Below are positions 7,366 through 15,589 of a stretch of DNA of 64,000 nt, piece by piece. A program made the position numbers and the translations under genes. The DNA comes from JAGWBD01 sp965197455 (GTDB taxonomy: Bacteria; Chloroflexota; Anaerolineae; Aggregatilineales; Phototrophicaceae). Position 1 is the stretch's first letter; each line of letters starts with the position of its first letter. The DNA is taken from assembly GCA_965197455.1 (NCBI GenBank), contig OZ240208.1:992001-1056000 (forward strand). Direction: 5' to 3'. The notes under the pieces are model-generated. The model searched no databases, was not told the origin of the DNA, and saw nothing but the letters and a program-made list of their open reading frames with translations.

Positions 7366-8997
7366 ATGACGAGTTCGTCAGGCGTCCAGGGCAGCAGAGG
7401 TCGCCGCAACCGATTCCCCTTGCTGCCCATCCTTTCCATCCTGCTGCTGCTGGGCGCAATCGCGCTGTTCATCATCGAACTGCTCAACTTCAGCCAGCAA
7501 CAGGATCGACTCGGTGCAAGCGTGAGCGTTGCTGGTGTTGAAGTCGGCGGCCTGTTGCCCGGTGAAGCTGTCGCCACCTGGGAATCCGCTTTCTCGCAGC
7601 CACTGACCCTGTGGTACGAGGAAAGCCCGATCCTGCTCGAACCGGCAGCCATTGGCTTTCGCATCAACAATGCTGCCATGCTGGCCGATGCGCGCACGGC
7701 AAGTTCCGGTGGTGCCGCCAACTGGGTGCGCTTTTTCAACGGGCTGATTGGCGAGGAATCGCGCAGCAACGTGAGCATCGCACTCAACGCAACATGGCAG
7801 AACTCCTTGCTGGAACAATACCTGCGCGAGATTGGTCTGCGCTACGACCGACCGCCGGATGACGGAGCCTGGGATTTGGAGACGCTGACCATTCTGCCAG
7901 GTGCCGGTGGCCGTTCACTGGACATCAATCGCGCCCTGCCCCTTGTAGCGGATGCCCTGCGCAGCGCAGGTCAACGCAGTGTCAGCCTGCCACTGACAGA
8001 TACGCTCCCTGGCCAAATCCACCTTGGTATTCTGGCAGACCTCATTCGCGCCTGGCTGGATTCCCAGGGATTTATCTTCGACGGTCAGACCACGCTTGCC
8101 TCCCTCTACATCGCCGACCTGCAGAGTGGTGAAGAAATCAATCTGAACGCCGATGTCGCCGTCTCCGCTGCCAGCACCATCAAGTTGCCCATCCTGCTCG
8201 ACTACTATCGCACGCTCAACCTCGCGCCAAGCGACGAAGAAGCCTGGCTGATGGCGAATTCCCTGCTCTGCAGCAACAATTCCTCCTCCAACCTCATCAT
8301 GCAGATCATTGGCGGCGGCGAAAACATTTTCCGTGGCCTCGCCAGCGTCACGGACAACGCGCGCTATCTGGGCGCACGCAATACCTACATCACCGCGCCC
8401 TTCGTGCTGGGTGTTGATGGCCAGCAATTCGGCGCCAACGCAGCGCCACTTACCACTCCCAATCCTCGCTTCGACACCAGCCCGGACCCCTACAACCAGA
8501 CGACAGCCGAAGATCTGGGTTCCATGCTGGGCATGATTTACGATTGCGCCTACCGGGGTTCAGGGTTGCTGGCCGCCAGACCCGACGGGGAGTACACGCG
8601 CAACGAGTGCCGCCAGATGATCGAGCTGATGAGCGGCAACGATCTGCTGCGACTGCTACAGGGAGGCTTGCCGCCCGGCGCACGTATTGCGCACAAGAAC
8701 GGCTGGCTGGACAACCTGCACGGGGACGCCGGCATCGTCTTCCCACCTAACGGGCGCAACTACATCATCGCCGTCTTCGTCTGGGAGGATGCAGAGTTCT
8801 TCAGTTATGAGCGTGCCTGGCCGCTGATTGAAGGAGTTTCCCGTGCGACATGGAATTACTTCAGTCCGCAACAGGCGCTCATCGAAGTGCGTAACGACTT
8901 GCCTGAAGGGGGCGCTGCCGCTTGTGACGGTCCAAATGGCTTCCTGCCACCCTTCGGCCAGATAAACTTAAACGATATTGACGCCTGGCGCAGCTAG
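7366..8997 (+). CDS. membrane-anchored beta-lactamase-fold serine hydrolase
   Basis: 543 residues. The start is the ATG at 7366 behind AGGAG; a long open frame upstream is not used. A transmembrane helix spans about 18-40. Residues about 45-150 resemble the peptidoglycan-binding-4/VanW-linked module (VAGVEVGGLLPGEAV). The C-terminal half is a beta-lactamase class A fold: S270-T-I-K273 (SxxK), SSSN near 306-309 in the SDN position, and K444-N-G in place of KTG. It probably acts outside the membrane on cell-wall peptides. Beta-lactam hydrolysis is not implied, because the omega-loop Glu could not be placed. The neighbouring LCP protein fits a cell-envelope role. Confidence 0.82.
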   Translation: MTSSSGVQGSRGRRNRFPLLPILSILLLLGAIALFIIELLNFSQQQDRLGASVSVAGVEVGGLLPGEAVATWESAFSQPLTLWYEESPILLEPAAIGFRINNAAMLADARTASSGGAANWVRFFNGLIGEESRSNVSIALNATWQNSLLEQYLREIGLRYDRPPDDGAWDLETLTILPGAGGRSLDINRALPLVADALRSAGQRSVSLPLTDTLPGQIHLGILADLIRAWLDSQGFIFDGQTTLASLYIADLQSGEEINLNADVAVSAASTIKLPILLDYYRTLNLAPSDEEAWLMANSLLCSNNSSSNLIMQIIGGGENIFRGLASVTDNARYLGARNTYITAPFVLGVDGQQFGANAAPLTTPNPRFDTSPDPYNQTTAEDLGSMLGMIYDCAYRGSGLLAARPDGEYTRNECRQMIELMSGNDLLRLLQGGLPPGARIAHKNGWLDNLHGDAGIVFPPNGRNYIIAVFVWEDAEFFSYERAWPLIEGVSRATWNYFSPQQALIEVRNDLPEGGAAACDGPNGFLPPFGQINLNDIDAWRS

Positions 8998-9056
8998 TCG
9001 CGGGCAGCAGGAACCGACGCTACAATTCACGCAGCCAACCAGTCTGGAGCGCTAAC

Positions 9057-9338
9057 ATGAATGGCGGTGTCGTGCTACTGTTGACCATCGTTCTCGGCGC
9101 CATGTTGCTGCTCATTCAACGCGCCGAACAACGTCGCCGCAGGCTCACCACCATCGTCATGGCCGGCGTCGGCTTTTTGATCTGGTACTGGGCCGACTAT
9201 CGTCTGCTGGGCAGTGAATTCACCACGGCGCTGGCGCTGGCGGCAATTCTTAACCTGCTGTTCTGGCTGCTGATCGGACGCTATAACCCGGTAGGCGACA
9301 GCGAGAAAGGCATTCGTGTGCTGGGAATGGACGACTGA
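9057..9338 (+). CDS. small membrane protein of unknown function
   Basis: 93 residues with three hydrophobic segments (about 4-20, 31-48, 54-73). A basic cluster QRAEQRRRRL lies between the first two and a short charged tail (GDSEKGIRVLGMDD) ends the protein. GGAGC lies before the ATG. No family is recognised. It sits 59 bases behind the beta-lactamase-fold gene and may be cotranscribed with it; its end converges on mrp. Hydrophobicity pattern and a start signal support a real gene. Confidence 0.7.
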   Translation: MNGGVVLLLTIVLGAMLLLIQRAEQRRRRLTTIVMAGVGFLIWYWADYRLLGSEFTTALALAAILNLLFWLLIGRYNPVGDSEKGIRVLGMDD

Positions 9339-9347
9339 GCGCGCTGA

Positions 9348-10400
9348 CTAGCCAACCACGTTGAGCGGAATGACGTCGTTACTCTGCAACATCATAACGC
9401 TGGCACGCGCCGCAACTGTCTGTGCCACAGAAACCAACGCCTGGCCAGCCGGGCTCTGCGGCGCTGTGACCACCAGCGGCCGGCCGTAGTCGCCGCCTTC
9501 ACGCAGCGCAGCAGCCAGCGGCACACGGCCCAAAAATGTGAGCCCGCGCTGTTCTGCCAGAGCCTCGCCACCGCCGCTGCCGAAGAACTCGCCGCTCATG
9601 TTCTCCACCACGCCCAGCAACGGCACTTCCAGGGTCTCGAACATCGCAGCGCTGCGCAAGGCGTCGACAACCGCCACGTCCTGCGGCTGCGTGACGATGA
9701 TGGCGCCGGTGAGCGGGAAGGACTGCGCCAGCGACAGCGGCGCGTCACCGGTGCCGGGCGGCAGATCCACGATCATATAGTCCAGCCGGCCCCAGTCGAC
9801 ATCCGTGAAGAACTGGCGAATGGCGCTGTGCAGCATCGGGCCACGCATGATCATCGGCTTGTCCGGCGGCGTCAGAAAGCCGGTGCTGATGATCTTTACG
9901 CCCCAGGCCTCGAGCGGCTGCATTTTGTTGTCGATCACCTTCGGTCGACCGTAGCCAAGCCCGGTCATCACCGGGACGTTGGGGTTGAGGATGTCTGCGT
10001 CCATCAACCCAACCTGAGCGCCGGCATCGGCAAGGGCCACTGCGATGTTGGTCGCAATGGTCGTCTTGCCCACGCCACCCTTGCCGCTCGCCACGGCAAT
10101 GATGCAGTGCATGGGCACATCCAGGCGTCCATGAATCCGTCGGTCCGTCGGAACCTGCGCATCCCAGCGGATGTCAAGCCGTTCAATGCCAGGCACCTTG
10201 CCCAGCACCGCGGCGTTGCAGCGCTCGATGAATACGTCTTTCAGCGGACAGGCCGGCGTGGTCAGCACGATGGTGAAACGTGCGACCGGCCCATCAACCT
10301 GCAGGTCCTTCACCATATCCAGCGAAATGATGTCACGGTTGAGTTCTGGCTCGATGACCGAAGCCAGTGCCTGACGAACAGCTTCGTTATGGTCGCTCAT
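9348..10400 (-). CDS. mrp: Mrp/ApbC/Ind1-type Fe-S carrier P-loop ATPase
   Basis: 350 residues. The N-terminal MIP18/DUF59 domain (about 5-80, with TTPACPLKD) is followed by a MinD/Mrp ATPase with deviant Walker A GKGGVGKTT, DADILNPNVP and DLPPGTGD. Members of this family load or transfer [4Fe-4S] clusters; the mitochondrial member Ind1 (NUBPL) serves complex I. Here the gene is last in a cluster with nuoB, nuoCD and nuoI, which fits that role. An oddity is that the usual CxxC after ENMS, which holds the bridging cluster in family members, is missing: the sequence reads ENMSGEFFGSGGGEALAEQ. Cys remain only in the DUF59 motif and before the P-loop, so cluster binding may differ. SD is GGAGCC. 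Confidence 0.9.
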   Translation of the reverse strand: MSDHNEAVRQALASVIEPELNRDIISLDMVKDLQVDGPVARFTIVLTTPACPLKDVFIERCNAAVLGKVPGIERLDIRWDAQVPTDRRIHGRLDVPMHCIIAVASGKGGVGKTTIATNIAVALADAGAQVGLMDADILNPNVPVMTGLGYGRPKVIDNKMQPLEAWGVKIISTGFLTPPDKPMIMRGPMLHSAIRQFFTDVDWGRLDYMIVDLPPGTGDAPLSLAQSFPLTGAIIVTQPQDVAVVDALRSAAMFETLEVPLLGVVENMSGEFFGSGGGEALAEQRGLTFLGRVPLAAALREGGDYGRPLVVTAPQSPAGQALVSVAQTVAARASVMMLQSNDVIPLNVVG

Positions 10401-10420
10401 ACGGCTCCGGCCTGCACGGC

Positions 10421-11071
10421 TCAGTTTTTCTTGCTCGCCCTGGCCGCAGCGCGCTCGGCCCTGGCCCGTTCCTTCAACACATCCTTGTGCTCCCAGCCGC
10501 CGCGCAATTCCATCTCTTCCTGCGCGGTCGTGGGCGCAATGCGCTTCCAGTAGCTTACTTCCTTCGAAAGCTTCTGCTTGTCATAGATGTGCGCACCAGT
10601 GCGGTCATAGCTGGCCAACTCGTAGTCGTGATCCATCTTGATGGCATCGAAGGGACAGAACTCGGCGCAGTAGCCGCAATTCATACAAATGTCGATGTCG
10701 ATGTAAAAGGCGTCAGGCTCCGGCACCGGGCGGCCGGTTTGCGGATTCCTGCCGCGCACAATCCAGATGCACTGTGGCGGGCAAACCTTGGCACAGATGC
10801 CACAGCTGGTGCACCAGTCATGTCCTGGCCGCTCTTCATGGTCGTGGTCTTCCACGATCAGAATGGGGATGAAGCGAAAGCGCTCCGGCACCGCGACTTT
10901 CTCGTCCGGATACTGCACCGTGTAGGAGCCGGTCGCCTGCATGCCCTGGCGCGCACCGAAGTTCCCTTCACCACTGTACTTGCGCCCGGCGTAGCGAATG
11001 TCATCCATGTACGAGCTGGCAATGTGCTTCATGGTGATGAGCAGCCCGCGCGCGATTCCCTGTCCGTACAT
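10421..11071 (-). CDS. nuoI: NADH-quinone oxidoreductase subunit I (2x[4Fe-4S])
   Basis: 216-residue complex I subunit carrying the N6a and N6b clusters on the path to quinone. Two full motifs are visible: CTSCGICAKVCP and CMNCGYCAEFCPF. It starts at an ATG behind GGGGAGGA and has no membrane segment. It is longer than common NuoI (about 180) because of a charged C-terminal tail rich in Lys, Arg, Ala and Glu (about 190-216). It lies 33 bases after nuoCD and 20 bases before mrp on the same strand. Confidence 0.94.
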   Translation of the reverse strand: MYGQGIARGLLITMKHIASSYMDDIRYAGRKYSGEGNFGARQGMQATGSYTVQYPDEKVAVPERFRFIPILIVEDHDHEERPGHDWCTSCGICAKVCPPQCIWIVRGRNPQTGRPVPEPDAFYIDIDICMNCGYCAEFCPFDAIKMDHDYELASYDRTGAHIYDKQKLSKEVSYWKRIAPTTAQEEMELRGGWEHKDVLKERARAERAAARASKKN

Positions 11072-11104
11072 CCGTCCTCCCCTGCCCGGCCTTCCGGCAT
11101 CGGG

Positions 11105-12958
11105 TCAGCGATCTGTTTCGCCCAGCACGATGTCAATGCTACCGAGAATAGTCACCACGTCCGCCACCTTGTGGCCGACACACATGGGTCCCAGCGCAGT
11201 CAGGTTGATGAAACTGGGAGCGCGTACATGATAGCGCCACGGGTTTTGCGGACCCTTCGGGTCGCCTTCCGAGACGACGTAGTAGCCCAGTTCGCCCTTG
11301 GGATTCTCGACCCGGCCGTAGGCCTCGCCCACCGGCACACGCGGCGTGTGCCCCACTTTCGTCACCACGGCCTCACCGTCTGTCTGCTCCAGCCGCGGCA
11401 GAATCTGCTTCAGGATGCGAACGCTCTCCCGCATTTCCTGGAAGCGTACCAGATAGCGGTCGTAGATGTCGCCGTTGCTGCCGACGGGAATGTCGAAGTC
11501 GAGCTCGGGGTAAATGCTGTAGGGTTCAGCGCGGCGCACATCATAGGGAACCCCACTGGCACGCAGCAGCGGCCCACAGGTGCTGAGCGCAATAGCATCC
11601 TCCGCAGACAGAATACCCACGCCCAGCGTGCGTTCGCGCAGGATTTCGTTGCGCGTCAGTAGCCGGTCATACTCGTCCATAAAGCGCGGCAGACGCTCGT
11701 TCACCATTTCGGTGAGATAGTCCATCGTGTTGTAGTCGCGCACCTTGTCGTTGACCAGATTGGCCACACTGCGAATGCGCTGCGGCATGTCGCGATACAC
11801 GCCGCCGAAGCGCATGTAGTTGCACATCAGCCGGCTGCCGGCCGTCGCCTCGAAGAAGTCGAGGATCTTTTCGCGTTCATTGTTCGCGTACAGCATGGGC
11901 GTGAAGAACGCGCCCAGGTCGTTGAGCAGGAAGCCCAGCGACCAGAGATGGTTGACAATGCGCGTCAACTCCACCATCAGCACACGCAGACACTCCGCGC
12001 GGCGCGTGGGCGGTGAGTAGCGCGAACCCTGGGACAGCAGCTGCTCGATTGACAGCACATAGCCGAGGTTGTTGCTCATGCTGGAGATGTAGTCGAGCCG
12101 GTCCGTGAAGGGCAGGTTGTGCAGGAAGGAATTTCGCTCGCCGATTTTCTCGTGATTGCGATGCAGGTAGCCCATAACCGGGTCCAGCGACACGATCGTC
12201 TCACCATCCAGCGTCACCACCATGCGGAACACGCCATGCGTGCTCGGATGATGCGGCCCCAGGTTGACGACCAGCTTGTCTGTGTGCAGGTCGTCACTGT
12301 CCAGCGGCTGCACGTCCACGCCCAGACCCAAACCCTGGTACAGATCGGATTCAGAGACGTCGTTCAGCCGGCCCAGATCGAAATCATCCGGGTAGTTAAC
12401 ATTCTTGCCGAAGATGTTTTTTTCCTCGGCGCGATGCACCTCGCCGCCTGGCCAGCGGCTGTCGAAGGGCTTGTGCTCCTCCTCGTAGTAGGCTTCCTTC
12501 CAGTCCTTGCGCATCGGGTGGCCCGCAAAGCCGTCCCACAGCAGGATGCGCCGCAGGTTTGGATGCCCCTCAAAGTGGATGCCGTAGAGGTCGTAGACTT
12601 CGCGCTCCTGAAAGTCCGCGCCGGGCCAGACCTTCACCAGTGACGGTAGCTGCGGGGCTTCGCGATCCGTCTGCGCCTTGAAGACCAGCGCCGACCCGCC
12701 GCTCGTGCGGTAGGCATGGTACACCACCTCCATATGGTCGGAGATGCCGTGATAGTCAACGCCGGTTGCGCTGGACAGGTAGTCGAAGCCCAGATCGTCG
12801 CGAATGGCGAGCGCTATTTCGGGCAGGCTTGCCGGGTCAATTACAATGCCGCTGAAACCTTTGCGGCTGTCCTCGCTAACCGCCTCCGGCCAGCGCTCCT
12901 TCAACAGGTCGATGGAGGCGCTTATGTCCAGCTGTGTGTTTTCGGCAACGACATCCAT
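11105..12958 (-). CDS. nuoCD: NADH-quinone oxidoreductase fused subunit C/D
   Basis: 617 residues from the ATG at 12958, two bases after the nuoB stop, so the two are translationally coupled. Residues about 1-190 are NuoC (30 kDa subunit; FQEREVYDLYGIHFEGHPNL). Residues about 225-617 are NuoD (49 kDa subunit, hydrogenase-derived), beginning VVNLGPHHPSTHGVFR and including MGYLHRNHEKI and the terminal GHKVADVVTILGSIDIVLGE. NuoD forms the quinone-reduction site with NuoB. The C/D fusion occurs in E. coli and several other lineages. The fused form, together with absent nuoA and nuoH next door, shows the complex I genes are split over several loci. Confidence 0.95.
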   Translation of the reverse strand: MDVVAENTQLDISASIDLLKERWPEAVSEDSRKGFSGIVIDPASLPEIALAIRDDLGFDYLSSATGVDYHGISDHMEVVYHAYRTSGGSALVFKAQTDREAPQLPSLVKVWPGADFQEREVYDLYGIHFEGHPNLRRILLWDGFAGHPMRKDWKEAYYEEEHKPFDSRWPGGEVHRAEEKNIFGKNVNYPDDFDLGRLNDVSESDLYQGLGLGVDVQPLDSDDLHTDKLVVNLGPHHPSTHGVFRMVVTLDGETIVSLDPVMGYLHRNHEKIGERNSFLHNLPFTDRLDYISSMSNNLGYVLSIEQLLSQGSRYSPPTRRAECLRVLMVELTRIVNHLWSLGFLLNDLGAFFTPMLYANNEREKILDFFEATAGSRLMCNYMRFGGVYRDMPQRIRSVANLVNDKVRDYNTMDYLTEMVNERLPRFMDEYDRLLTRNEILRERTLGVGILSAEDAIALSTCGPLLRASGVPYDVRRAEPYSIYPELDFDIPVGSNGDIYDRYLVRFQEMRESVRILKQILPRLEQTDGEAVVTKVGHTPRVPVGEAYGRVENPKGELGYYVVSEGDPKGPQNPWRYHVRAPSFINLTALGPMCVGHKVADVVTILGSIDIVLGETDR

Positions 12959-12960
12959 GC

Positions 12961-13791
12961 TCAACTGCCCTTCGCCGCGCGCCGCGCCGCCAGCCGTGCC
13001 AGTGCCTCTTCACGCTTGCGCATCCGCGCCGCCGTCGCCGGGTCAACGCCGTCCGCGGCGCCTCCCTGAGCGACTTCTGTAGCGACGGCCTCCTGCGTCA
13101 GCTCCGCCGGATTCTGCCAGGCTGGCAACTCACGGGCGCCGAAAGGCGCATCCAGCGCGGCCTGTTGCGTCTGCTGCCGAATGAGCTCCATCTGGCGCGG
13201 GTCGATGATGTCCGGCCCCAACACCGGTATCGGCGTCGGCTCGGAAGGCCCGACGCCATACCAGGGGACGTCGTCCAAATTCGCCAGCGACTGTCCGTCG
13301 ATCTTCTTCTGCAGCGCGATCATGCCGTGCAGCAGCGCCTGTGGCGTGGGCGGGCAGCCAGGCACATAAACGTCCACCGGCAAATACTTGTCCACGCCCG
13401 AGACGACGTTGTAACCCTCCTTGAAGGGGCCGCCGCCACTGGCGCAGGCACCCATCGCCAGGACGTATTTGGGTTCCGGCATCTGGTTGTAGAGCCGCAC
13501 GATGGGCACGATCATCTTCTTGGTCACCGTGCCCGAAACGATCATCAGGTCCGCCTGGCGCGGACTGGCGCGCATCACCTCGAAACCGAAGCGCGAGAAA
13601 TCGAAGCGGGACGCGGCTGTGCCGATCATCTCGATTGCGCAGCAGGCCAGGCCGAAGAGCATCGGCCACATCGATGAACGCCGACTCCAGTTATAAATCC
13701 TGTCCAGGCTGGTAATCGCGATGTTGGCCTGTAGTTCGGCCGGCACCGGGAATTCAGTATCCTGCAACGCTTGCAGGTCAGTTTGCGCCAT
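12961..13791 (-). CDS. nuoB: NADH-quinone oxidoreductase subunit B with C-terminal extension
   Basis: Carries cluster N2, the last Fe-S centre before quinone. The four ligands are visible: LACCAIEM (tandem Cys), GACASGGG and PGCPPTP. The start is the ATG at 13791 behind a perfect AGGAGG; upstream ATG and GTG codons in the same frame lack this. 276 residues is long for NuoB (usually 160-220): after about residue 195 there is an Ala/Gln/Arg-rich tail ending in a likely helix (MRKREEALARLAARR). The start overlaps the end of iscX by 14 bases. The tail has no recognised function. Confidence 0.95.
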   Translation of the reverse strand: MAQTDLQALQDTEFPVPAELQANIAITSLDRIYNWSRRSSMWPMLFGLACCAIEMIGTAASRFDFSRFGFEVMRASPRQADLMIVSGTVTKKMIVPIVRLYNQMPEPKYVLAMGACASGGGPFKEGYNVVSGVDKYLPVDVYVPGCPPTPQALLHGMIALQKKIDGQSLANLDDVPWYGVGPSEPTPIPVLGPDIIDPRQMELIRQQTQQAALDAPFGARELPAWQNPAELTQEAVATEVAQGGAADGVDPATAARMRKREEALARLAARRAAKGS

Positions 13792-13990
13792 CCAGTGTGA
13801 CCTCCTCATACCAGTCACGCAGCACGTCAGTCAATATGCCATCGTTGGCCAGCGCCGGGTCATCCACAAAGCCCGGCAACTCCAGTATCCACGCGTTCAA
13901 CTGCTCCAGACCCAGGGCATCCAGGTCCACATCCGGATGCGCCTCAATCAGCGCCAACGCCAGCGCGTGGCTGGAGTCCCAATCCAGCAT
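13778..13990 (-). CDS. iscX: IscX (YfhJ) family Fe-S assembly protein
   Basis: 70-residue acidic protein matching IscX: start LDWDSS, then ALALIEAHPDVDLDALGLEQL, WILELPGFVDDP, and the WYEEV end. IscX is a small iron-binding regulator of IscS, normally at the end of an isc operon. Here it overlaps the nuoB start by 14 bases and no isc genes accompany it, suggesting a job in loading complex I subunits or simple relocation. The ATG at 13990 has a weak SD. It lies 24 bases behind the aldehyde dehydrogenase gene on the same strand. Confidence 0.88.
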   Translation of the reverse strand: MLDWDSSHALALALIEAHPDVDLDALGLEQLNAWILELPGFVDDPALANDGILTDVLRDWYEEVTLDGAN

Positions 13991-14014
13991 AAATCTACCG
14001 CAGAACCTCGTGCA

Positions 14015-15526
14015 TCACGAATCCCCCTGCCCTGCATTGGACGCTTGCAGCAGGGAATCCGTGTCAATCTGGGCGCGCTGCAGACGACCGCTGTAATCCA
14101 CGTAGATCGTCTTCCACTCGGTGAAAGTGTCCAGTCCCGCCTGACCCGCTTCACGCATCCCGTTGCCGGTGCTGCGAATGCCACCGAAGGGAAATTGAAT
14201 CTCGGCGCCACTGGTGCCGTGATTGATGTAGACGATGCCGCTCGCCAGGTCGCGCATGGCACGAAAGGCGCGATTCACGTCGCTGGTGAAAATGCTGCTG
14301 GAAAGACCGTAACGAACCTCGTTGTTGAGCTCAATCGCCTCGTCCAGCGAGTCTACCGTCAACAGCGCCAGCACCGGGCCAAAGATCTCTTCGCGGGCCA
14401 CGCGCATATCCTGGTGCACTTCGTCCAGCAGGGTTGGCTGAAAGAACCAGCCGCGTCCAAGGTCAGCGCGCGCTCCCCCGGTCATCACCCGGGCGCCTTC
14501 GTCGCGCGCAATCGCCATGTAGCGCTCAACCTTGTCCAGCGCGGCCTTGTTGACCAGCGGGCCAAGGTCGACGCTTTCGTCCAGGCCGTCACCCAGCTTG
14601 AGCGCACGGGCCTTTTCCGTCAACGCCTCGGCAAGTTGCGCATGGACTCCCCTTTGCACGATGAGCCGGCTGGCTGCCGTGCAACGCTGCCCGCTGGTCC
14701 CGAAAGCGCTCCAGGTGATGGCCTGCGCCGCCAGCTCCAGGTCGGCGTCCTCCAGCACGATGATGGCGTTCTTGCCACCCATCTCCAACGATACCTTCTT
14801 GCCCAGCCGCGCCGCGCGCTCGTAAACCTGCAGGCCGGTTTCAGTGGAACCCGTGAAAGAGATGACGCGCACATCCGGATGGGCCACCAGCGCGGCGCCG
14901 GTCTCGCCCGCGCCACACACCAGGTTCAGCACCCCAGGCGGCAGGCCGGCCTCGGCACAAATTTGTACGAACATGGCCGCCGTCGCCGGCGCGTCTTCGG
15001 CTGGCTTCAGGATGACCGGGTTGCCGGCCACCAACGCCGGGAACAGCTTCCAGGAGGGCACGGCCACCGGGAAGTTCCAGGGGGTGATGAGCCCGACTAT
15101 GCCTGCGGGGTCGCGCAGCGCCATGCCAAACTTGTCAGGCATTTCCACCGGCGCCGTGTGGCCGAAGAGGCGCCGACCCTCGCCACCCATGTACCAGGCC
15201 ATGTCGATGGCTTCCTGCACATCGCCACGTGCTTCGCTGATGATCTTGCCCATCTCGCTGGTCAGCAGCTGTGACAATTCTTCCTTGCGCTCTGACAGCA
15301 GCTGAGCCACCTTGAACAGAATCTCGCCGCGGGCAGGCGCAGGAGTCAGCCGCCAGGCCGGAAAGGAGGCTTTCGCCGCCGCAACCGCCGCCGCCACGTC
15401 CTCCCTTGTGCCCTGTGCAACCTGCGCGATGCAGGCTTCCGTCGCCGGGTTAACGCTGGCGAATGTCGCACCATTGCTGGCTGACCGCCACTCGCCATTG
15501 ATGAAGTTGCGCACCTGAGCGACCAT
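14015..15526 (-). CDS. aldehyde dehydrogenase family protein
   Basis: 503 residues, NAD(P)-dependent oxidation of an aldehyde to the acid. The catalytic pair is visible: Cys282 in SGQRCTA and Glu248 in SLEMGGKN. The cofactor region ITPWNFPVAVPSWKLFPALV and FTGSTETG are also present. The overall look is near the alpha-ketoglutarate-semialdehyde (YcbD-like) group, but the substrate is uncertain. Start is ATG 15526; a GTG nine bases upstream is possible. It has its own promoter in the gap behind thrB and is followed closely by iscX, nuoB and the rest, so the complex I genes may be read from the same promoter. Confidence 0.9.
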   Translation of the reverse strand: MVAQVRNFINGEWRSASNGATFASVNPATEACIAQVAQGTREDVAAAVAAAKASFPAWRLTPAPARGEILFKVAQLLSERKEELSQLLTSEMGKIISEARGDVQEAIDMAWYMGGEGRRLFGHTAPVEMPDKFGMALRDPAGIVGLITPWNFPVAVPSWKLFPALVAGNPVILKPAEDAPATAAMFVQICAEAGLPPGVLNLVCGAGETGAALVAHPDVRVISFTGSTETGLQVYERAARLGKKVSLEMGGKNAIIVLEDADLELAAQAITWSAFGTSGQRCTAASRLIVQRGVHAQLAEALTEKARALKLGDGLDESVDLGPLVNKAALDKVERYMAIARDEGARVMTGGARADLGRGWFFQPTLLDEVHQDMRVAREEIFGPVLALLTVDSLDEAIELNNEVRYGLSSSIFTSDVNRAFRAMRDLASGIVYINHGTSGAEIQFPFGGIRSTGNGMREAGQAGLDTFTEWKTIYVDYSGRLQRAQIDTDSLLQASNAGQGDS

Positions 15527-15554
15527 GCACTCCACAGCCCTGTTATCTACTTGC

Positions 15555-15583
15555 AGTATAGCCTGTTGCTACGAATTTCACAA
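15555..15583 (-). promoter_or_regulatory. promoter of the aldehyde dehydrogenase-iscX-nuo-mrp cluster
   Basis: On the minus strand TTGTGA (15583-15578), 17 bases, TATACT (15560-15555). The two hexamers are identical to those of the alaS promoter at 55611-55639. Transcription should start about 20 bases before the ATG. Confidence 0.65.
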
Positions 15584-15589
15584 TGTGCT

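Noticed and set aside
13721..15274. 517-codon open frame on the plus strand opposite the aldehyde dehydrogenase gene
   Set aside because: Antisense to a gene with intact catalytic Cys and Glu; low-complexity Arg/His/Gln-rich translation, no start signal.
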